The translations under genes were made by a program, and so were the position numbers. From positions 1-9,945 of the forward strand of contig CAZOZK010000038.1 in the NCBI GenBank assembly GCA_964584245.1: a DNA stretch of 9,945 nucleotides. The letters run 5' to 3'. The notes beneath the pieces are model-generated. The model searched no databases and was not told the origin of the DNA. It worked only from the letters and a program-made list of their open reading frames with translations. This DNA comes from CAZOZK01 sp964584245 (GTDB lineage: Bacteria > Patescibacteriota > Microgenomatia > UBA1400 > PJMF01). Shown piece after piece: positions 1 through 8,049 of the stretch (position 1 is its first letter; each line of letters opens with the position of its first letter).

Positions 1-2115
1 TTTGTGGTCTACTACGACTACTACCAGCCAGAGGCGTACATTCCATCTTCAGATACCTATATTGAAAAAGACTCCAGCATCAACGATGAAATTGATAAAC
101 TACGCTTAGCATCCACCACAAACTTGCTGACCCGACCCGACGTGATCGTGGTGGCATCGGTGTCATGTATTTATAACTTGGGTTCGCCAGTAGAATACGC
201 CAAGTATGTTTTGCGACTCATTGAAGGTGAAATTATCTCCCGCGAAACGGTTTTGCTGCAGCTGGCCAACCTCCAATATGAACGATCTGAGGTCGAATTA
301 TTCCGCGGAAGTTACCGTTTGCGCGGCGACACAATTCAAGTTTGGCCAGCGTATGAAGAGCGCGCACTTCGGATTGAAACGCTTGAACAGCGCATAGAAT
401 CTATTTCGTGGATCGATCCCATTTCGGGCTCACCAATCCAGCCAACACTCTCACAAGCCGACAAAGATTTGCTTGATACACAAGGTAATACAAAGAAAAA
501 AGAGTATATCATTTATCCCGCCAAACATTACATGCTCGACCCGAAAGTGCAGACAGAAAGCATTGCCCAAATCCGTGCTGACCTAGCCAAACAAATGGCG
601 AACCTCAACGAACAAGGCCGACAGCTCGAAGCCTATCGTCTGCAACAAAAAGTGAATTATGACCTAGAAATGATTACAGAACTTGGGTTCGTAAATGGCA
701 TCGAAAACTACTCACGCTACTTCGATGGCCGACAAGCTGGCGACCCACCATTTACCTTGCTGGACTACTTTGCTGAAAATGCTCGCATGTTTAACACCGA
801 TGGATTTTTGACCTTGGTCGATGAAAGCCACATCACCTTGCCACAAATTCGCGGCATGCACAATGGTGACCAAGCACGCAAAAAGAATTTGATTGATTAC
901 GGATTTAGATTGCCAAGTGCACTCGACAATCGTCCACTCAAGTTTGATGAATTTTTAACCCACAACGACCAACTCATTCACGTATCTGCTACACCAAGCG
1001 ATTGGGAAATATCACATGCAGAGGGCAGGGTAGTGGAGCAGGTCGTTCGCCCAACCGGACTTCTCGATCCACAAGTTGAACTGCGCCCAACTCAAGCTCA
1101 AATTGAAGACCTCGTCATAGAAATTCTCAATAGAATTGCCATTGGGCAGCGCAGTTTAGTCACCACCCTCACCAAAAAAATGGCTGAGGCGCTTACAGAC
1201 TATCTTAATGATCATCAAAAAATCACCAAGTTGGTCAAGCAGTTCAAACAACGCCAAGCCGAAGAATTTTTGAACACTTGGCAGGGCAAAGATATTCCGG
1301 TTGAAGATATGGAAATTGGGAAAATTCCCGAGCACTACTTAACCCACGCTCAGGTTGGCCCACAACTCGAAAACCTCAAAGAAGATTTTGCCTATCCAAA
1401 AGTTGCCTATTTGCACTCAGATATTGATACCCTCGAGCGATCCGATATTCTCGACGACCTACGCCGAGGTGTGTATGACGTTTTGGTTGGCATTAACTTG
1501 CTCCGTGAGGGTTTGGACCTTCCCGAAGTTACCCTAGTCGCTATTTTGGATGCAGATAAAGAAGGCTTTTTGCGGTCAAATACTTCTCTGGTCCAGACCA
1601 TGGGTCGTGCAGCTCGCCATAGCGAAGGCCACGCAATTCTGTATGCAGATCGTCTAACCAACTCCATGCAAAAAGCAATCTCGGAAACTCAGCGACGTCG
1701 CCAAGTACAGATCACCTATAATCTTGAGCACGGCATTGATCCCACCACAATTTCTAAGCCAATTCGCGAGCGAATGATTCAAAAAGTTGAAGAATCAGAT
1801 GCGCAGGGCAGTGCAGGCATTCACAGCAGTAAAAAATCTAGATCTCGTGTGTCATTTCAGGCCCAACAAACCCAACAATACCTCGACCGTAGCCAAGCCC
1901 AAAAGGATCGCATTCAAAAATTGCCATCCTCAGTGATTATTTTGAGTAAACAAGAAAGTTTAGATTTACGAACATTTGATCCAAACAATCTAACTCCACT
2001 GGAAATCAAACAATACTCTAAAAAACTTGACCGCCGCATGCGCCTGGCTGCAGACACCATGGACTACGAACTTGCTGCAATTTTGCGCGATCTTATTGAG
2101 CAGATGGGCAAGTAA
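1..2115 (+). CDS. uvrB: Excinuclease ABC subunit UvrB, 5'-truncated by the window edge
   Basis: UvrB is the damage-verifying helicase-like subunit of nucleotide excision repair: UvrA loads it on DNA and it then recruits UvrC. The frame is open from base 1, and its first residues (FVVYYDYYQPEAY) are the beta-hairpin that in complete UvrB lies near residue 90. About 88 N-terminal residues, including Walker A, are therefore outside the window; the GTG at base 4 is not the start. Visible landmarks are the Walker B motif DESH (820-831), VSATPSDWE (about 985-1011), helicase motifs V-VI from DVLVGINLLREGLDLPE to QTMGRAAR (1477-1617), and a C-terminal UVR motif (about 1999-2112) that should pair with UvrC. 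About 64 residues (1207-1398) sit between TDYL and KVAYLHSD, where typical UvrB has about six. The linker before the UVR motif is also long. The full protein would be near 790 residues against the usual 660-680. It ends at TAA, 120 bases before uvrA. Confidence 0.97.
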   Translation, partial: FVVYYDYYQPEAYIPSSDTYIEKDSSINDEIDKLRLASTTNLLTRPDVIVVASVSCIYNLGSPVEYAKYVLRLIEGEIISRETVLLQLANLQYERSEVELFRGSYRLRGDTIQVWPAYEERALRIETLEQRIESISWIDPISGSPIQPTLSQADKDLLDTQGNTKKKEYIIYPAKHYMLDPKVQTESIAQIRADLAKQMANLNEQGRQLEAYRLQQKVNYDLEMITELGFVNGIENYSRYFDGRQAGDPPFTLLDYFAENARMFNTDGFLTLVDESHITLPQIRGMHNGDQARKKNLIDYGFRLPSALDNRPLKFDEFLTHNDQLIHVSATPSDWEISHAEGRVVEQVVRPTGLLDPQVELRPTQAQIEDLVIEILNRIAIGQRSLVTTLTKKMAEALTDYLNDHQKITKLVKQFKQRQAEEFLNTWQGKDIPVEDMEIGKIPEHYLTHAQVGPQLENLKEDFAYPKVAYLHSDIDTLERSDILDDLRRGVYDVLVGINLLREGLDLPEVTLVAILDADKEGFLRSNTSLVQTMGRAARHSEGHAILYADRLTNSMQKAISETQRRRQVQITYNLEHGIDPTTISKPIRERMIQKVEESDAQGSAGIHSSKKSRSRVSFQAQQTQQYLDRSQAQKDRIQKLPSSVIILSKQESLDLRTFDPNNLTPLEIKQYSKKLDRRMRLAADTMDYELAAILRDLIEQMGK

Positions 2116-2176
2116 AAAAGACCAGTAAATCAGGAGTAGTTCAGCGCATTCCACCCTCAAACAATACCCAAAAATC

Positions 2177-2185
2177 TGATATAAT
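2177..2185 (+). promoter_or_regulatory. Extended -10 promoter of uvrA
   Basis: TGATATAAT matches the extended -10 consensus (TGnTATAAT) exactly. No good -35 lies 16-18 bases upstream (TCAAAC at 2157-2162), as is common for extended -10 promoters. Transcription would begin near 2192, giving a leader of about 44 bases before the uvrA ATG. It lies in the only sizeable gap between uvrB and uvrA, so uvrA can probably be transcribed independently of uvrB. No terminator-like hairpin with a T run was seen after uvrB, so read-through is also possible. Confidence 0.65.
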
Positions 2186-2193
2186 TAACCTTT

Positions 2194-2203
2194 CACAATT
2201 GTG
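2194..2203. promoter_or_regulatory. Perfect 10-bp palindrome at the predicted uvrA transcript start
   Basis: CACAATTGTG is a perfect palindrome beginning 8 bases after the -10 box, at the expected transcript start, where a bound repressor would block initiation. It does not resemble the E. coli (CTGT-N8-ACAG) or Bacillus (GAAC-N4-GTTC) LexA boxes. Function as an operator is inferred from position and symmetry only; a 10-bp palindrome can occur by chance. Confidence 0.35.
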
Positions 2204-2228
2204 GTGCCTTTTTTCTAGCCACAAGGCG
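2199..2228 (+). promoter_or_regulatory. uvrA leader with two mutually exclusive hairpins near the ribosome site
   Basis: TTGTGG (2199-2204) can pair with CCACAA (2219-2224) around a T-rich 14-base loop. Alternatively GCCTT (2206-2210) can pair with AAGGC (2223-2227), extended by a U-G pair. Both 3' arms share 2223-2224, so the two cannot form fully together. The second hides AAGG (2223-2226), the only Shine-Dalgarno-like sequence before the uvrA ATG. The stems are only 5-6 pairs, so regulation is speculative. Confidence 0.25.
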
Positions 2229-2235
2229 AACACAC

Positions 2236-5200
2236 ATGTCCACACCTCAAAAACTAGCAGAACTTTCAAAAGAAACGCCAACGCCAATTTCACATATTAT
2301 TGTTACAGGTGCACGTGAGCATAATCTCAAAAATGTATCGTTAACCATCCCTAAAAATCAATTGGTGGTTGTGACCGGTCTCTCTGGCAGTGGCAAAAGT
2401 TCTCTGGCATTCGACACGCTGTATGCTGAAGGCCAGCGCCGGTACGTCGAATCCCTTTCTTCATATGCACGCCAATTTCTTGGAGTGATGCACAAGCCTG
2501 ATGTTGACCAAATCGAGGGGTTATCTCCGGCAATTTCTATCGACCAAAAAACGACATCTCACAATCCACGCTCAACTGTAGGTACCATCACCGAAATTTA
2601 TGATTACTTGCGTTTACTATTTGCCCGAGTTGGTCACCCACATTGTCCACAATGTGGCAGAGAAATTAGCACCCAAACAATCGATCAAATTATCGATCAT
2701 ATTATTACCCAAATTCCTGAACATGAAATTAACTCTCAAATTCGTCTGGCAATTTTGGCCCCGGTGGTCCGAGATCGCAAAGGGGAATTTACAGGATTGA
2801 TTGATTCGCTCAAAGCCAAAGGGTACCGACGCGCTCGAATTGATGACCAAATGTATGACCTTGAACAAGAGCTAACCCTTATCAAAACCAACAAACACAC
2901 TATAGAAGTTGGACTCGACCGTATTTCGACAAGTCTTTCACAAATTCGTGACGAGAGCGAACTGAGAACACTGAGATCTAGATTAAATCAAACGATTGAA
3001 GAAGCACTCAGACTCAGTGATGGCTTTGTAGTTATTAGTTTTATTAAAGATGCAAATCTACAGTTTCCTGACAATCCACAAGAAACTGACGATGTGCTTT
3101 TTAGTGAAAAATTGGCGTGTAGTTACTGTGGCATCTCAATAGAAGAGCTCGAACCCCGCTTATTTTCATTTAACTCACCGCACGGAGCCTGTCCAACTTG
3201 TAACGGTCTGGGTTCAATTCTCAAAATTGATGTCAACAAAATTGTGGCACCAGAACTAACACTCAGTGAAGGTGCCATCATCCCGTTTGCCAGAATTCTG
3301 GGCAATGACAGTTGGTGGGCCCGCTTAGTCAAAACAGTTATCGAAGACGCTGGCTACAACTTCCGCACCACAACATTTTCAGAAATGGATGAAAAAACGC
3401 AACAACTATTACTCCACGGCTCAGACAAAATTTATTTGGTTTCTGGTGAAAATAGATTTGGCCGACCAACCACAATCGAAGAAAAATTTGAAGGCTTTAT
3501 TTCTAACTTAGAACGTCGCTACGCAGAAACCGATTCTGATTTCATGCGCAAAGAAATTGGCCAGTATATGCAACAAGAAACTTGCCATTCTTGCAACGGC
3601 ACTAGACTTAAAGAAGAAGCGCTTTCTGTACATATTGATTCGGTCAACATTGCAGAAGTTACTTCGCAGCCAATCGACCAAGCCCTCAAATGGATTCAAA
3701 AAATCTGGAATAAAGAAGCCGATCTCACCAAAGGTAATAAAACCACAGACTCTCACGGAGTTGCCGTGCTCAATCAAAAAGAGCAAACCATTGCGGAATC
3801 AATCCTCAAAGAAATCAATAGCCGTCTCCACTTTTTAACCTCAGTTGGACTCAATTATTTGACACTCGACCGTGAAGCCGGAACTCTAGCAGGTGGAGAA
3901 GCACAACGTATTCGCTTGGCATCGCAGATTGGCACAGGACTCACTGGCGTGCTGTATATTTTGGATGAGCCAACCATTGGTTTACACCAACGCGACAATC
4001 ATCAACTTATCGATACACTCAAAAACTTGCGCGACAAAGGCAATAGCGTGGTGGTGGTAGAACATGATCGAGACATCATGATGGCCGCAGATTATTTAAT
4101 TGATTTTGGCCCGCTCGCTGGCAAAAATGGAGGAGAAGTTGTTGCCGCTGGGACTCCACAAGAAGTCTTGGATAATCCCAAATCGCTCACGGGTGCGTAT
4201 CTCAAACGAAAAAAAGAAGTCAAATATACTGATACAAAAAAGAGAGCAAAAATAGCTGATTCTAATCTCTATAGTGAACGAAAAATTGTTGATCCAGATC
4301 AAGAATCAAACGAGATAGAGGATAGGTCAAAAATTGCCATTTTCGGCGCGTACGCCCACAACTTAAAACACGTCGACGCCTATTTCCCGCTCAACACTTT
4401 TACCTGTATCACAGGAATTTCTGGTAGTGGAAAATCTACTTTGTTGCACGACACGCTGTACTACAATTTGATCGAACAGCTCGGCAGAAAAACAGATCAA
4501 AAACCAGGACAAATCGAACGGATTAGTGTGCCAAGTCAAGTTAAGCGCGTCACGCTCATCGACCAAAGCCCAATTGGCAAAACCCCTCGCTCAAATCCCG
4601 CAACCTACACAAAGATTTTTGATTATGTCCGCCAGTTATTTGCCACAACTCAAGAAGCAAAAGTTCGCGGCTACACTGCTGGCCGATTTAGTTTTAACGT
4701 CAAAGGTGGTCGCTGCGAAGCTTGCCAAGGTGACGGCCAAATTAAAATTGAGATGCAGTTTTTGCCAGATGTATATGTTACCTGTGATGTCTGCCAAGGC
4801 TCCCGCTACAACCAAGAAACACTCCAAGTCACCTACAAGGGCAAAAATATCCACGAAGTGCTCAAGTTAAGTATTGATGATGCGTATGATTTCTTTAGCA
4901 CCAATGGCACCATCCGCCAAAAACTCCAAACTCTCAAAGAAGTCGGGCTCGGCTACATTGAATTGGGTCAGCCAGCTCCAACATTGAGTGGAGGAGAAGC
5001 CCAACGTGTTAAATTGGCCAAAGAACTTTCTGGCAGAACTCAAGAACATGTAGTCTATTTACTCGATGAGCCAACAACCGGACTGCACTTTGCTGACGTG
5101 CAAAAATTGTTGGATGTCTTGCATACACTCGTATCTCAAAATAATACCGTGATCGTGATTGAACACAATTTGGATGTGATTAAAAATGCCGATTGGATTA

Positions 5201-5331
5201 TTGATCTCGGCCCAGAAGGTGGCGCAGGTGGCGGCGAAATTATCGCCCAAGGAACGCCGCACGATCTGTGCGAAATGCCTGCAAGTCACACCGGCGTGTA
5301 TCTCAAACAAGAATTTTTGGAGATGGCTTAA
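2236..5331 (+). CDS. uvrA: Excinuclease ABC subunit UvrA
   Basis: UvrA is the dimeric ABC-type ATPase that senses DNA damage and loads UvrB. Both nucleotide-binding halves are complete. Half I has Walker A GLSGSGKSS (from residue 48), a split signature LAGGE (551-555) and LDEPTIGLH (from 576). Half II has Walker A GISGSGKST (727-735), signature LSGGE (917-921) and LLDEPTTGLH (from 942). Cysteine pairs typical of UvrA zinc modules are at 137/140, 295/298 with 319/322, 450/453, and 827/830 with 850/853. The protein is 1031 residues against roughly 940-950 usually; the excess is a short N-terminal tail, an insertion near 485-515 and a charged linker between the halves near 655-695. In the first signature Ala552 (GCA, 3889-3891) replaces the usual Ser. 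ATG 2236 is preceded by AAGG nine bases upstream, and UvrA homology begins about 18 residues in, so the start is credible. Its last 29 bases overlap the convergent methyltransferase gene. Confidence 0.97.
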   Translation: MSTPQKLAELSKETPTPISHIIVTGAREHNLKNVSLTIPKNQLVVVTGLSGSGKSSLAFDTLYAEGQRRYVESLSSYARQFLGVMHKPDVDQIEGLSPAISIDQKTTSHNPRSTVGTITEIYDYLRLLFARVGHPHCPQCGREISTQTIDQIIDHIITQIPEHEINSQIRLAILAPVVRDRKGEFTGLIDSLKAKGYRRARIDDQMYDLEQELTLIKTNKHTIEVGLDRISTSLSQIRDESELRTLRSRLNQTIEEALRLSDGFVVISFIKDANLQFPDNPQETDDVLFSEKLACSYCGISIEELEPRLFSFNSPHGACPTCNGLGSILKIDVNKIVAPELTLSEGAIIPFARILGNDSWWARLVKTVIEDAGYNFRTTTFSEMDEKTQQLLLHGSDKIYLVSGENRFGRPTTIEEKFEGFISNLERRYAETDSDFMRKEIGQYMQQETCHSCNGTRLKEEALSVHIDSVNIAEVTSQPIDQALKWIQKIWNKEADLTKGNKTTDSHGVAVLNQKEQTIAESILKEINSRLHFLTSVGLNYLTLDREAGTLAGGEAQRIRLASQIGTGLTGVLYILDEPTIGLHQRDNHQLIDTLKNLRDKGNSVVVVEHDRDIMMAADYLIDFGPLAGKNGGEVVAAGTPQEVLDNPKSLTGAYLKRKKEVKYTDTKKRAKIADSNLYSERKIVDPDQESNEIEDRSKIAIFGAYAHNLKHVDAYFPLNTFTCITGISGSGKSTLLHDTLYYNLIEQLGRKTDQKPGQIERISVPSQVKRVTLIDQSPIGKTPRSNPATYTKIFDYVRQLFATTQEAKVRGYTAGRFSFNVKGGRCEACQGDGQIKIEMQFLPDVYVTCDVCQGSRYNQETLQVTYKGKNIHEVLKLSIDDAYDFFSTNGTIRQKLQTLKEVGLGYIELGQPAPTLSGGEAQRVKLAKELSGRTQEHVVYLLDEPTTGLHFADVQKLLDVLHTLVSQNNTVIVIEHNLDVIKNADWIIDLGPEGGAGGGEIIAQGTPHDLCEMPASHTGVYLKQEFLEMA

Positions 5332-6046
5332 CAGCCTCGATGACAAGACGAGGGTGTGGAATCAATCTTCCTCCAACTGGTTGATTGTACCAATCACTCG
5401 GTATTTCTTCATACTGAGGAGTCCACTTCATTTCAACTCCGATTGTAAAGCCACATCTTGCCACTAATTTCCTCAATAGAGAAAAATTATGGACGACATA
5501 ATCAATATCCCCAGGTATTCCTCTCCCTGTAGCTAGTAACATCCTCCCACCAGGTTTAAGTACACGATACGACTCTTCGAAAACTGATACAGTATTGTGT
5601 ATGTGAACTAAAATATCTTTGAGATGAATAAAGCCAAATGTATTATCAACAAATGGTAATCTAGTGGCATTTGCCTGTGCTCCTAAGAAATGTCTATCCT
5701 TTTTTCTGCCATGATTGAGGCCATCATGACACAAATCAATATTGACTGTTTTAATATTAGATTTTTTGGCCAGCTCAGCAATTTCACTGGTACCTGAACC
5801 AATATCCAACAGAATAATATCCCTAGAAAAATCAAAGGATTGAATAGTTCTCGAAAGCGCAGGGTTAAAGATAGTACTTAAATAACTTGGAGGGATTTTC
5901 ATCCCAAGATAATTGTGGCCAACATCATTGGGACTGGTTGTATAAGGAAAAAGCAACCAATCTCGTTCACCAGGAGGTGGGGCAATAGGGTTAACTACAT
6001 TTTGTGCAGATCCACCAGCTCTTCTTTCTTTCCAATTTTGCATCAT
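5303..6046 (-). CDS. Class I SAM-dependent methyltransferase (Methyltransf_11 type), substrate unknown
   Basis: This 247-residue protein has the S-adenosylmethionine fold signature: motif I LLDIGSGTSEIA (Asp81, glycines 83 and 85), an acidic residue ending the second strand (NID, Asp104) that normally binds the ribose, LPFVDNTF (130-137), and YRVLKPGGRMLLA (from 160). No signal peptide or membrane segment is evident. The acceptor cannot be named; the N-terminal 75 residues match nothing I recognise. ATG 6046 is the first of two adjacent ATGs. Neither has a well-spaced ribosome site: AGAGG lies about 23 bases upstream. In-frame TTG codons at 6130, 6088 and 6085 would extend the protein by up to 28 residues that look unlike coding sequence. 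TATAAA at 6075-6080 (minus strand) is a possible -10. The gene is on the strand opposite to all its neighbours, overlaps the uvrA end by 29 bases, and sampled stretches are near 38% GC, with AGA/AGG codons, which suggests later insertion. Confidence 0.85.
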   Translation of the reverse strand: MMQNWKERRAGGSAQNVVNPIAPPPGERDWLLFPYTTSPNDVGHNYLGMKIPPSYLSTIFNPALSRTIQSFDFSRDIILLDIGSGTSEIAELAKKSNIKTVNIDLCHDGLNHGRKKDRHFLGAQANATRLPFVDNTFGFIHLKDILVHIHNTVSVFEESYRVLKPGGRMLLATGRGIPGDIDYVVHNFSLLRKLVARCGFTIGVEMKWTPQYEEIPSDWYNQPVGGRLIPHPRLVIEAVKPSPKILV

Positions 6047-6097
6047 AATGGTTACGTAATGCCTACATACCTCTTTTATAATCAACAAGTATACATC

Positions 6098-6126
6098 TTG
6101 AGTACAAGGGGGATAGCTTATATAGT
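6098..6126 (+). promoter_or_regulatory. Promoter of the transglutaminase-like gene
   Basis: TTGAGT (6098-6103) and TATAGT (6121-6126) are separated by exactly 17 bases, close to the sigma-70-type consensus. Transcription would begin near 6133, about 15 bases before ATG 6148. The heptamer AGTACAA occurs twice, 23 bases apart (6101-6107 and 6124-6130), one copy touching each promoter hexamer, so a regulator could bind there. The region also separates this gene from the divergent methyltransferase. Confidence 0.5.
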
Positions 6127-6138
6127 ACAACTAATACT

Positions 6139-6142
6139 AGGA
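6139..6142 (+). promoter_or_regulatory. Shine-Dalgarno-like AGGA deciding the transglutaminase start
   Basis: AGGA lies 5 bases before ATG 6148 and 17 bases before the alternative ATG 6160, favouring the first. The signal peptide is intact from either start. Confidence 0.45.
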
Positions 6143-6147
6143 TCTCT

Positions 6148-8049
6148 ATGGTAATCAAGATGCCGATCAAAATCAGCACCATCTGGAAAAAAACCGCAAC
6201 TGTGCTTGCTTTTTTAGGTTTGTTTCTCTCCAGTTACATCACCCCTAGCATGGCTAAAGCTCAACTCACCTCTGAAAATTTCTCCACCAAACTTGAAACT
6301 ACCTACACCATCAACGAGAGCGGAAATACTCGAGTAGATCATGCATTTACAATCACAAATTTACAGCCGCTGTACTCAGTTACCCAATACGCGCTGCAGA
6401 TAAACTCCCCAGATATTACAGATGTTACGGTGACTGGACCACAAAATAAACAAATTCCATTTCAGGCGATAGCCAGTGATACGATCACAAGTATAGCCAT
6501 ATCGTTCCCCGACGCAGTGGTGGGGCAAAATAAACAGCGGGTATTTACTATTAGTTTTACTGACCCTGATGCCGCGCTCATTTCTGGCCAAGTCCTAGAA
6601 GTGGCAGTGCCAAAAATCAAAGATCCTCAACTCTACAATTCTTACACTGTTAATTTGGTCACACCAATTCGGTTTGGGTCAGCAAATAAAGTCAACCCAC
6701 CCGCAAAAAGCTCAACTATCACAGAGCAGGGAGTCAAAACAACCTTTACCGAAAATCATTTTGCAGGTGTAAATGCGATTTACGGCACACAGCAAACTTT
6801 TGATATTACGCTTCGCTATCATGTTAATAATCCGAACTCAAGTGTGCGCCTCACCCAGATCGCACTTCCACCAGATACAAGCTACCAACGTATGGTCTAC
6901 TCGTCACTGGATCCACAACCACAAGAAATTGAAGAGGATGCCGACGGTAACTGGATTGCAACGTATCGGGTTCCCGCCACAACAACTATGACCATCACCG
7001 CTATTGTGCAAGCTCAATTGAGTATGGAACCGAACTCGGACGTAATTGCAGAAAACCCAACCTCGTCCCATACAAAATCAGATGAATTCTGGCCAACAAA
7101 CGCAAAAATTGTCAAAGAAGCTGCCCAAATTCATACCACACCAAAAGACATCTACACCTTTACCACTGAAGAGCTCACCTATAACTACTCACTTATTTCT
7201 GCCAATGCAGTTCGTCTGGGCGCAGATAGTGTTTTAGCCAATCCACTTCAGGCATTATGTCAAGAATTCACTGATGTATTCGTGACTTTAGCTCGTGCAA
7301 ACAACATACCGGCCCGCCGCCTGACTGGCTATGCCCACACAGAGAATACGGTCCTACGACCACTCAGTTTAGTCAATGATGTGTTGCATTCTTGGCCAGA
7401 ATATTACTCGGCAGAGAAACAGAGATGGATTCAAGTTGACCCAACCTGGGGCAACACTTCTGGAGGGATCAATTATTTTGATCAACTAGATCTCAATCAC
7501 ATTGTGTTCACAATCAATGGTGAATCAAGTCAAAGACCATATCCAGCCGGCAGTTACAAAGTTGGGCAGACACAAACCAAAGATATCGAGGTGAATTTTG
7601 GCACAAGTATGCCAATACCAAAGCCAAACTACGAGTTAAAACTCTCGCGTCCGTTATTAGGAGCCCTACCATTTTGGAAAGCACCACAAATTTTCATCCA
7701 AAATACATCAGGTGCAGCACAGTATAATCAGACATTTCATTTCAGCCCAAAAGAAGAAGCCACCCAAAACACTCTCATCTGGCCGAGCGATTCAGTCACC
7801 TACAGCAGTTTTCCACCATTTAGCACAAAAAACCAACAAGTTGTGGTGTTTAGCCAAGAGAATATCTTCCCAACTCAGGGTACAATAGTAGTTAGATATG
7901 GCGAAACAAACACAGAATTTACAGTTCCAATCTACCCCTACTTCTGGCGATGGCTCTTTAACCCCTTCGTCATCCTTGGCTTGGTCGGAGGCAGTATCAG
8001 CTTTGCCCTTGTTACCGGGAGTGTACTGGTTCTCAGACGCCGCAGGTAA
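6148..8049 (+). CDS. Secreted, membrane-anchored transglutaminase-like domain protein
   Basis: This 633-residue envelope protein begins with a signal peptide: basic residues, a hydrophobic stretch at about 17-31, and likely cleavage after AKA (36-38). A long beta-rich region without recognised motifs follows to about residue 310. A transglutaminase-like core comes next, with the expected Cys-His-Asp triad: Cys371 (LCQEF), His414 (LHSWPEYY) and Asp431 (QVDPTWG). A further beta-rich region (about 470-600) precedes a single transmembrane helix (about 607-629) and a cytoplasmic RRRR tail ending at TAA. The predicted topology puts the catalytic domain outside the membrane. Proteins with this core may be cysteine proteases, peptidases or cross-linking enzymes; the substrate here is unknown. 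The gene has its own promoter and runs without a gap into uvrC: the coding sequence for the last helix overlaps the uvrC N-terminus in another frame. The link to repair appears positional rather than functional. Confidence 0.88.
   Translation: MVIKMPIKISTIWKKTATVLAFLGLFLSSYITPSMAKAQLTSENFSTKLETTYTINESGNTRVDHAFTITNLQPLYSVTQYALQINSPDITDVTVTGPQNKQIPFQAIASDTITSIAISFPDAVVGQNKQRVFTISFTDPDAALISGQVLEVAVPKIKDPQLYNSYTVNLVTPIRFGSANKVNPPAKSSTITEQGVKTTFTENHFAGVNAIYGTQQTFDITLRYHVNNPNSSVRLTQIALPPDTSYQRMVYSSLDPQPQEIEEDADGNWIATYRVPATTTMTITAIVQAQLSMEPNSDVIAENPTSSHTKSDEFWPTNAKIVKEAAQIHTTPKDIYTFTTEELTYNYSLISANAVRLGADSVLANPLQALCQEFTDVFVTLARANNIPARRLTGYAHTENTVLRPLSLVNDVLHSWPEYYSAEKQRWIQVDPTWGNTSGGINYFDQLDLNHIVFTINGESSQRPYPAGSYKVGQTQTKDIEVNFGTSMPIPKPNYELKLSRPLLGALPFWKAPQIFIQNTSGAAQYNQTFHFSPKEEATQNTLIWPSDSVTYSSFPPFSTKNQQVVVFSQENIFPTQGTIVVRYGETNTEFTVPIYPYFWRWLFNPFVILGLVGGSISFALVTGSVLVLRRRR
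7881..7886 (+). promoter_or_regulatory. Possible weak -10 box for uvrC inside the upstream gene
   Basis: TACAAT lies 11 bases before ATG 7898, so transcription could begin about 5 bases before it. No -35-like hexamer is present at 16-18 bases. It would let uvrC be transcribed independently of the transglutaminase gene. Weak evidence, within coding sequence. Confidence 0.22.

Noticed and set aside
4..6. GTG as the start of uvrB
   Set aside because: It lies inside the conserved beta-hairpin, the frame is open from base 1, and the ATP-binding Walker A region must lie upstream, so the gene is cut by the window edge.
4526..4870. 114-residue plus-strand frame within uvrA
   Set aside because: It is a shifted frame over the conserved zinc module and insertion region of UvrA, and its low-complexity Lys/Ala/Ser composition is typical of shadow frames.
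6047..6130. N-terminal extension of the methyltransferase from TTG 6130
   Set aside because: The extra 28 residues do not resemble the family, would run through the divergent promoter region, and bring no better ribosome-binding site.
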